From a virus: DNA of 32,606 nucleotides. Positions 28,865 through 32,606 of this stretch are shown here, in pieces. Position 1 is the first letter of the stretch; each line of letters starts with the position of its first letter. The notes beneath the pieces were generated by a model. It searched no databases, was not told the origin of the DNA, and saw nothing but the letters and a program-made list of their open reading frames with translations. A program made the translations under genes and the position numbers. The DNA lies in the IMG/VR virus record IMGVR_UViG_3300032163_000068, positions 1-32,606 of that record, one strand, 5' to 3'.

Positions 28865-28867
28865 CAA

Positions 28868-29083
28868 TTAGCGTCTTTGATATTTGCTGGTAGCTTTTAA
28901 ATACTCCTCATCAGATATCGGCTCAATGCAATCTGTCTCAATGAACGGACAGCCGAATGTATGCGCCGTCACATTTTCCCAGCTTGCGCCGTCATAATGC
29001 GCCCAGTCAACAACAATTATATCGCCAATATCACCGACAAAACACTTTTTGATTAACCTGTATTGTTTGTTATCTTGATACAT
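28868..29083 (-). CDS. Unknown early protein
   Basis: From ATG 29083 (CAAAAAAATATG) the product has 71 residues. MYQDNKQYRLIKKCFVGDIG, then IIVVDWAHYDGASWENVTAH and a C-terminal GCPFIETDCIEPISDEEYLK. The single small beta barrel form (LIKKCFVGDIGDI.VV.W) resembles SH3-like phage proteins. A longer upstream start would include a hairpin and is unlikely. Function unknown. Confidence 0.6.
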   Translation of the reverse strand: MYQDNKQYRLIKKCFVGDIGDIIVVDWAHYDGASWENVTAHTFGCPFIETDCIEPISDEEYLKATSKYQRR

Positions 29084-29114
29084 ATTTTTTTGTTTAATTA
29101 TTATAAACTCACCA

Positions 29115-29134
29115 TTGCCGCCACGCGGCGGCAA
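29115..29134 (-). promoter_or_regulatory. TTGCCGC hairpin 2
   Basis: TTGCCGCC (29115-29122) pairs with GGCGGCAA (29127-29134) around ACGC. It lies between two early genes, 32 bases before the ATG at 29083. Same arms as hairpin 1; no T-run. Confidence 0.7.
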
Positions 29135-29150
29135 GGCGTGAACTTACAAT

Positions 29151-29423
29151 TTAGTCAATGCAAGTCATATACGCGTCCTTGTCCTGCTCCAGAATAAAAT
29201 ATCTAACTCTGTCAAAATCGGAAACTCTTACTTTCGTGTCACCCGTTTCGTATTTATCATTCGTGCTATAAACCCAATTGATTAAATACGCTATCAGTTC
29301 CGTTGTGACACAACTGCCACCGCCGAAGCGGTTATTAACCTCAACATTTTTTTCGCTGTTGTCCAGCGCGGCATAATTTATGCCAACTCTGTTGAAGGTA
29401 TTTATCACAGATTGTTTTATCAT
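29151..29423 (-). CDS. Unknown early protein
   Basis: A 90-residue protein. VINTFNRVGINYAALDNSEK, then VNNRFGGGSCVTTELIAYLI, and a C-terminal SDFDRVRYFILEQDKDAYMT. The pattern suggests a small alpha/beta protein. It starts 7 bases after the SWIM mini-protein gene. No family recognised. Confidence 0.6.
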   Translation of the reverse strand: MIKQSVINTFNRVGINYAALDNSEKNVEVNNRFGGGSCVTTELIAYLINWVYSTNDKYETGDTKVRVSDFDRVRYFILEQDKDAYMTCID

Positions 29424-29429
29424 ATTTTT

Positions 29430-29585
29430 TTATCTCATCGCGGCAACGCGCGTGGCGTGCCAGCAATGGTTATTGTATAAAAACCCTTTGCAAGTGCAGA
29501 ATACTTTGCCGTTTTTAAACCTTTCTGTGGTATAGTTTCTGCGCTTGTCGGAACGGCTTTTATATTTGATGGTTTTTTTAGTCAT
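29430..29585 (-). CDS. SWIM-type zinc mini-protein (51 residues)
   Basis: ATG at 29585, TAA at 29430. The product is basic at the start (TKKTIKYKSRSDKRRNYTTE). It then carries VFCTCKGFLYNNHCWHATRV, a CxC...CxH arrangement as in SWIM zinc fingers, which bind DNA or proteins. The whole protein is essentially one zinc finger plus a basic arm. It has its own promoter (29644-29672), and a 12-bp inverted repeat sits between promoter and start. Confidence 0.75.
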   Translation of the reverse strand: MTKKTIKYKSRSDKRRNYTTERFKNGKVFCTCKGFLYNNHCWHATRVAAMR

Positions 29586-29586
29586 A

Positions 29587-29643
29587 AGATATAGGATAGG
29601 CGCGACTTTTTTATGCTTATATTAGCCGTCTTATCCTATATCT
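29587..29643. promoter_or_regulatory. Operator-like 12-bp inverted repeat
   Basis: AGATATAGGATA (29587-29598) and TATCCTATATCT (29632-29643) are perfect inverted copies 33 bases apart. One arm touches the -10 hexamer and start point, the other touches the start codon of the SWIM gene. As the transcript would start inside the first arm, a DNA operator for a dimeric or looping repressor is more likely than an RNA hairpin. Confidence 0.65.
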
Positions 29644-29672
29644 ATGCTATCACAGTTTTACTCCTTTGTCAA
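29644..29672 (-). promoter_or_regulatory. Second early promoter
   Basis: TTGACA (29672-29667), 17 bases, TAGCAT (29649-29644), preceded by TGTGA as in the promoter at 30190-30218. The two promoters share TTGACAAAGG and CTGTGATA. Confidence 0.75.
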
Positions 29673-29687
29673 GGGTTTGTCCAGTCC

Positions 29688-29951
29688 TTAACTCATTGAA
29701 GCAATGCGAACCCTTATCGGCTTTTGGCACTTATCGCAATGAGTTTCAATCTCAAACCGCAAAATTTGACCTTTTACGATACCTAAAACATTTGAGGTGA
29801 TAAGGTAGCGCGTCCAAGTTTGGCAGTCATCGTGATATAAAAACAGGTTTATTCCTGCGCGCGGCTCTATGGTATCGGCGCTCAAGCCGTGTCCGTTATC
29901 CTCAACGACATTAACCTTGCCATCGGACATAATTGTCCTTTGTATATTCAT
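29688..29951 (-). CDS. Unknown early protein with Cys pair
   Basis: An 87-residue protein. GKVNVVEDNGHGLSADTIEP, then LFLYHDDCQTWTRYLITSNV, and a C-terminal IETHCDKCQKPIRVRI with CDKC. A single CxxC with a neighbouring His suggests zinc binding. It is followed by the second early promoter. No family recognised. Confidence 0.6.
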   Translation of the reverse strand: MNIQRTIMSDGKVNVVEDNGHGLSADTIEPRAGINLFLYHDDCQTWTRYLITSNVLGIVKGQILRFEIETHCDKCQKPIRVRIASMS

Positions 29952-29962
29952 TTTTTTGGCAC

Positions 29963-30136
29963 TTATAGCCGAACTACATTGATGCGCAGTTGTTTGACTT
30001 TTTTCCTGCCAACTTCCTTGCGGAACTGTTTGTGCGCGCGATTAACAGCCACTCCTAAATTGGTGGCGTGTTCGCGATACTCAAACTCCTTCGGGTATGG
30101 CAGGTCTGCGCTGATGCGGACAATAAAGTGCATCAT
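29963..30136 (-). CDS. First early gene: small basic protein (57 residues)
   Basis: ATG at 30136 (or the next ATG at 30133), TAA at 29963. It begins MMHFIVRISADLPYPKEFEY, then a helix REHATNLGVAVNRAHKQFRK and a basic strand KQLRINVVRL. The beta-alpha-beta form and helix resemble small phage DNA- or RNA-binding proteins. It is the first gene behind the strongest early promoter, with a 47-base leader. Confidence 0.7.
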   Translation of the reverse strand: MMHFIVRISADLPYPKEFEYREHATNLGVAVNRAHKQFRKEVGRKKVKQLRINVVRL

Positions 30137-30189
30137 AATTTTGTTATTTTTATATTTTTTTAACGACCTTTTATGGTGTCTCTATTTCT

Positions 30190-30218
30190 ATTGTATCACA
30201 GTCCAGAACCTTTGTCAA
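30190..30218 (-). promoter_or_regulatory. Main early promoter
   Basis: TTGACA (30218-30213), 17 bases, TACAAT (30195-30190), with TGTGA before the -10. A second TTGACA lies 11 bases upstream, so CTTGTCAAGTCC occurs twice in a row. It follows the terminator of the late operon and starts the early genes. Confidence 0.85.
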
Positions 30219-30251
30219 GTCCTTGTCAAGTCCGACTATTACAGAAACAAC

Positions 30252-30281
30252 AAAAAAATGCGATTTTCACCGCATCTTTTT
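30252..30281. terminator. Terminator between late and early operons
   Basis: AAAAAAATGCG (30252-30262) pairs with CGCATCTTTTT (30271-30281). On the minus strand ATGCG/CGCAT is followed by TTTTTTTG, a standard intrinsic terminator. The stem is nearly symmetric, so it would also work on the other strand. Confidence 0.85.
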
Positions 30282-30300
30282 GTCCTATCTGTTTTTAAAA

Positions 30301-30489
30301 CTAAACCTTCCTTGCTATGCCAAACTTCGCAACGGCGGAACGCAATGTCGCTAACCCACCAAATCCCAGTATGCCAAAAATGATTTCTAACACGGCTTTA
30401 TCAATCCAACCCAGCAAATAAATCGCCATTGCCACGCCCCCCAGAATGGCAAGGATATAAGTTTTTTTACCTGATAAATACTCAAACAT
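30301..30489 (-). CDS. Holin-like small membrane protein
   Basis: From ATG 30489 the product has 62 residues. MFEYLSGKKTYILAILGGVA, then a helix AIYLLGWIDKAVLEIIFGIL and a loop FGGLATLRSAVAKFG. Two hydrophobic segments with a short charged turn suit a class II-type holin, and the gene follows the peptidase. The upstream start at 30594 lies inside the peptidase gene. It is the last gene before the terminator. Confidence 0.7.
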   Translation of the reverse strand: MFEYLSGKKTYILAILGGVAMAIYLLGWIDKAVLEIIFGILGFGGLATLRSAVAKFGIARKV

Positions 30490-30529
30490 AATTTTTAATT
30501 TTAACTGATTAGTTTGAGGATTTGATATT

Positions 30530-31477
30530 TTATAATCCGAACAAATCGCGCAATCTGTCTTTTTGCACCAACGGATAAATTCTGTATCCGTCAAAATATG
30601 TATCCGCTACTTCTCGCGGAACTCCTTGTAATCCCTGCATCTGCAACGCCGCTAACTCCACTTCATCGCCAATGTTAAACGCAATTTTTAAACTCGGATA
30701 AGTCAAAAATTGCTCTTTGCCTAAAATTACATAGTCCATAATTGTTAGTCGCCAATCATCGGGTAAATCCTCAAAGGACATACCTGCCTGAATTGGATAA
30801 CTGTTAGATAATTTACGATACCTGTCACCCCACCAATTTAAAACGCCGATATAATTCTCTGTCCAGTCCCAGAGCAAAACGGAATGATACCAGTCATTCC
30901 TGCCCGTAAATTGGACAATCTGGTCATAAGGTTTGACCCAATCCGTATTGTTGCCGCCAATGGCAATTGGTATCGGCTGTCTGAAACAAGCGGATTTTAA
31001 ATTATCAAGTCCCGTTGAAACAAACGAATAATTTTTGATGCGGTATATCTGCGCATTGTCTTTGCCTTCTGGCGTGACAGCCGAAACATCTAAAAATTTA
31101 TTAGCACCGATAGTCCAGTCATTCGGACAATAACTATCCTCTGGTATGCCATAGTTTCGTTGCCAGTCCGCACTCTCGCGGTATGACCTGCCGCCAGTTC
31201 CGCCTGCTGTATTGCCGTAGCCATAGCGGAACGACAATTTCTCATCTCTGTTTTCCTGCCGTGAAAACCACTCTTGCAAGGCGGCAATCGTTGCCCAGAC
31301 ACAGCAATTGATGCTGTCCTGAAACGGAATATAATCTGGCACAGGACGCGAAAAAGATGGCGGCGGCGCTTCTGCCACAATACCAATTAACCTATCCCAA
31401 CTCGCGTCTCTGATGTCTGGCAAATCTGGCTTCCAGCCAGTCGCCATCGGCTTAAAAACTGTTTTTCGTATAGGCAT
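30530..31477 (-). CDS. Papain-like cysteine peptidase
   Basis: A 315-residue protein. The active-site order of papain is present: oxyanion Gln53 and nucleophile Cys59 in PFQDSINCCVWATIAALQEW, His198 in NDWYHSVLLWDW, and Asn214-Trp-Trp-Gly in VLNWWGDRY. There is no signal peptide or membrane segment and no recognised cell-wall-binding domain. In the lysis module it takes the place where an endolysin is expected, followed by a holin-like gene. It may cut a peptide cross-bridge or S-layer protein, or it may be a virion-associated peptidase. A structured leader RNA precedes it. Confidence 0.85.
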   Translation of the reverse strand: MPIRKTVFKPMATGWKPDLPDIRDASWDRLIGIVAEAPPPSFSRPVPDYIPFQDSINCCVWATIAALQEWFSRQENRDEKLSFRYGYGNTAGGTGGRSYRESADWQRNYGIPEDSYCPNDWTIGANKFLDVSAVTPEGKDNAQIYRIKNYSFVSTGLDNLKSACFRQPIPIAIGGNNTDWVKPYDQIVQFTGRNDWYHSVLLWDWTENYIGVLNWWGDRYRKLSNSYPIQAGMSFEDLPDDWRLTIMDYVILGKEQFLTYPSLKIAFNIGDEVELAALQMQGLQGVPREVADTYFDGYRIYPLVQKDRLRDLFGL

Positions 31478-31500
31478 AATTTTAAAATTAAATTATCTGC

Positions 31501-31596
31501 TCTTTGCGCCTATCAAGTCGGCACGACCAATCCCGACCTAACAGGCGTTTGAGGTATCAAATCCTCTAAAGCGCCAACCCTCAAGAGGCGCAAGGA
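31501..31596 (-). ncRNA. Structured leader RNA (three-way junction)
   Basis: A GC-rich segment in an AT-rich genome. The closing stem TCTTTGCGCCT (31501-31511) / AGGCGCAAGGA (31586-31596) has 11 pairs with one G-U. Inside are a bulged stem (GGCG..TTT.GAGG with CCTCAAACGCC) and a stem AGGTCGG/CCGACTT with an 11-base loop. CTTGAGG can also pair with CCTCAA, an alternative fold. It ends 23 bases before the peptidase ATG and may control it. A 31-codon frame coupled to the holin-like gene (31513-31608) overlaps it. Confidence 0.6.
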
Positions 31597-31608
31597 ACAG
31601 ACAATCAT
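31513..31608 (-). CDS. Possible 31-residue micro-protein over the leader RNA
   Basis: ATG at 31608 overlaps the TGA of the preceding gene by ATGA, the pattern common here; TGA at 31513. It would begin MIVCSLRLLRVGALEDLIPQ. Base pairing across the region explains the sequence better than coding does, so I rate this low. Confidence 0.25.
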   Translation of the reverse strand: MIVCSLRLLRVGALEDLIPQTPVRSGLVVPT

Positions 31609-31868
31609 AATTTATTTCGTATCCAATCAATCAAAAAATTTATTGCCGTTGATAAAATGAAAACGCCTGCGGTTATTCCCACTCCAATTTTGCCAAAAAC
31701 AATATCGTGTTTTGCCACTTTTTCACAGACAGCCGCAATTGTGCCATTTTGTTGCACTAATTTTTTTTCAATGTTATCTACTTTCGCTTTTATCGCGCCA
31801 ATGTCGGCTATCTGCTGAACATTTATATCAAAAAGTTTTCGCACTAACTCATCAGATTTTCCATTCAT
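31605..31868 (-). CDS. Coiled-coil protein with C-terminal membrane helix (XhlA-like)
   Basis: An 87-residue protein. Residues 1-55 form a coiled coil (FDINVQQIADIGAIKAKVDN and more), followed by FGKIGVGITAGVFILSTAIN, one membrane helix, and a basic end (WIRNKL). The layout matches XhlA-type hemolysin/holin-associated proteins, which help lysis from the cytoplasmic side. Coupled by ATGA to the gene before it (31865-31868). Confidence 0.7.
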   Translation of the reverse strand: MNGKSDELVRKLFDINVQQIADIGAIKAKVDNIEKKLVQQNGTIAAVCEKVAKHDIVFGKIGVGITAGVFILSTAINFLIDWIRNKL

Positions 31869-32050
31869 ATAATTCCCAGCGTTTTGCCAATCACATAAAC
31901 CAAATCTTTGACTTCTGCGTTTGACAAATTACCTGCTTTTTTATCCTTCAGATTGGTTTTTAGCATTTTTGCTTTGCTGGCAATTTCCTTTTCTGCGTCA
32001 TTTTCCGCAATCATTTCTATTGCGCCACCCTGTAAAGTTATTTTTCGCAT
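31865..32050 (-). CDS. Small helical protein of the tail/lysis junction
   Basis: A 61-residue protein with MRKITLQGGAIEMIAENDAE, then a helical KAKMLKTNLKDKKAGNLSNA and a hydrophobic end DLVYVIGKTLGII. It lies directly after the fibre gene and before the XhlA-like gene, coupled to the latter. No family recognised. Confidence 0.6.
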   Translation of the reverse strand: MRKITLQGGAIEMIAENDAEKEIASKAKMLKTNLKDKKAGNLSNAEVKDLVYVIGKTLGII

Positions 32051-32060
32051 AGATTTTAAT

Positions 32061-32606
32061 TTAGGTTATTAAACTATTGCCTAACTCTTTTGCTTTGGCG
32101 TTTCCCCAATCGTTATGCTCATAAGCAATCCAATCAAAGTAATTATATTTTCCTGAACCCGCATATAAAATTAAAGTAAGATGCGATATTCCAGTTCCGT
32201 TAGTCCTTTCAAATACAAGTTCGCTACTCCAAGTTAATCCGTTATCAATTGAAACTTTAAAACACCTTTCATTTAATCCTTCAAAAGCAGGCGCGCCAGA
32301 ACACCTAAATTTTATTGCCAATTTAATCCAAGTGTCCGAAGCGTATGTGAAACTGTCAATCTGTAAATAGGATGCTGTTAATCTGTCGTAATATCGGATT
32401 GTTCCGTCACTATTAAACTGAATAATAACTTCGGTTTGATTGTTGTTGTTATTAAGCAATTCAAGGACAGGCATCGTGCCGTCCGTATTCAGGGTTTTTT
32501 TAATCTTGATAAATAAAAATCCGCAATCCCTGTTTATAATTGACCGAGTAATTGTTTGTGCGCCAGACGGCTGATAAACCTGAACGCCCTTTGTGCCTTC
32601 ATAAAT
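32061..32606 (-). CDS. Tail fibre-like protein, C-terminal part (gene starts at 1789)
   Basis: This is the 3' end of the 735-residue fibre gene; the window end cuts it open. Removing the 127-base overlap joins it in frame to 1-1789. The part unique to this end (below 32480) codes for about 139 residues, including an inner strand set (LTLILYAGSGKYNYFDWIAY) that copies the end of repeat A near residue 280. The C-terminus is WGNAKAKELGNSLIT. A start at the internal ATG 32474 would be wrong. Confidence 0.85.
   Translation of the reverse strand: MYEGTKGVQVYQPSGAQTITRSIINRDCGFLFIKIKKTLNTDGTMPVLELLNNNNNQTEVIIQFNSDGTIRYYDRLTASYLQIDSFTYASDTWIKLAIKFRCSGAPAFEGLNERCFKVSIDNGLTWSSELVFERTNGTGISHLTLILYAGSGKYNYFDWIAYEHNDWGNAKAKELGNSLIT
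32480..32606. repeat. Terminal direct repeat, right copy (assembly overlap)
   Basis: Identical to 1-127 over all 127 bases; see the left copy. Duplicate sequence should be removed before annotation of the circle. Confidence 0.93.

Noticed and set aside
29084-29134. Upstream start for the gene at 28868
   Set aside because: The added residues are translated from a perfect hairpin; the ATG at 29083 has the local A/T start context.
1-32606. Recoded stop codons (TGA or TAG read as amino acid)
   Set aside because: TGA and TAG end many genes, often in ATGA overlaps, and all key proteins are full length in the standard code.
1-32606. CRISPR array, insertion sequence or rRNA
   Set aside because: No regularly spaced repeats, transposase or rRNA segments were seen on either strand.

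Overview
The window is an essentially complete, circularly closing genome of a small tailed phage. The first 127 bases (1-127) are repeated exactly as the last 127 (32480-32606). This looks like an assembly overlap, so the real molecule is a circle, or a circularly permuted linear genome, of about 32,479 bp. Every gene I can support lies on the minus strand, so the map reads from high to low coordinates and wraps through the contig ends. The gene set (TerS/TerL, HK97-type portal, S78-type prohead protease, HK97-fold capsid, gp10-like and connector proteins, one major tail protein, frameshifted tail chaperones, tape measure, tail hub) indicates a siphovirus-like virion with a long non-contractile tail. 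I see no integrase, DNA polymerase, helicase, primase or RNA polymerase. The sequence is AT-rich, uses TGA as a normal stop, has typical TTGACA/TAAAAT promoters, and mostly lacks Shine-Dalgarno sequences: starts sit behind A/T runs such as AAAAATTATG. The host cannot be named from this.

Layout in transcription order. (1) Early region, 30.2 to 25.76 kb: a strong promoter at 30190-30218 follows a terminator at 30252-30281 and drives many small proteins. These include zinc proteins, a SWIM-type mini-protein, a MucR-like zinc-finger protein, two LexA-type winged-helix proteins and a probable single-strand-annealing protein. (2) Control region, 25.76 to 25.10 kb, without a credible gene: a DnaA-box-like cluster, a promoter, a terminator with an overlapping alternative hairpin, and two 37-bp repeats. 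It is the best candidate for the replication origin and for an attenuation switch. (3) Middle region, 25.1 to 20.5 kb: small proteins, a PD-(D/E)XK-like nuclease, a DUF1064-type nuclease, a tRNA-like element, a ParB-like protein and a probable DNA-modifying glycosyltransferase. (4) Packaging and head, 20.5 to 8.2 kb: a RarA C-terminal-domain protein, terminases, portal, three beta-rich virion proteins, a Mu gpF-like protein, protease, capsid and connectors. (5) Tail, 8.2 kb through position 1 to 32.06 kb, ending in a 735-residue fibre-like protein whose gene is split by the contig ends. (6) Lysis, 32.05 to 30.3 kb: a coiled-coil membrane protein, a structured leader RNA, a papain-like cysteine peptidase and a holin-like protein, closed by the terminator at 30.25 kb.

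Several genes shorter than 60 codons fill the gaps and are supported mainly by ATGA stop/start overlaps with their neighbours: 7593-7748, 13511-13675, 21927-22037, 22705-22848, 24513-24617, 29430-29585 and 29963-30136. The points I find most unusual are the promoter/attenuator/repeat cluster at 25.1-25.6 kb, the tRNA-like arm at 22040-22083, the three-way-junction leader RNA at 31501-31596 before the peptidase gene, two apparently leaderless promoters, and the ParB-glycosyltransferase pair without a recognisable partner enzyme.
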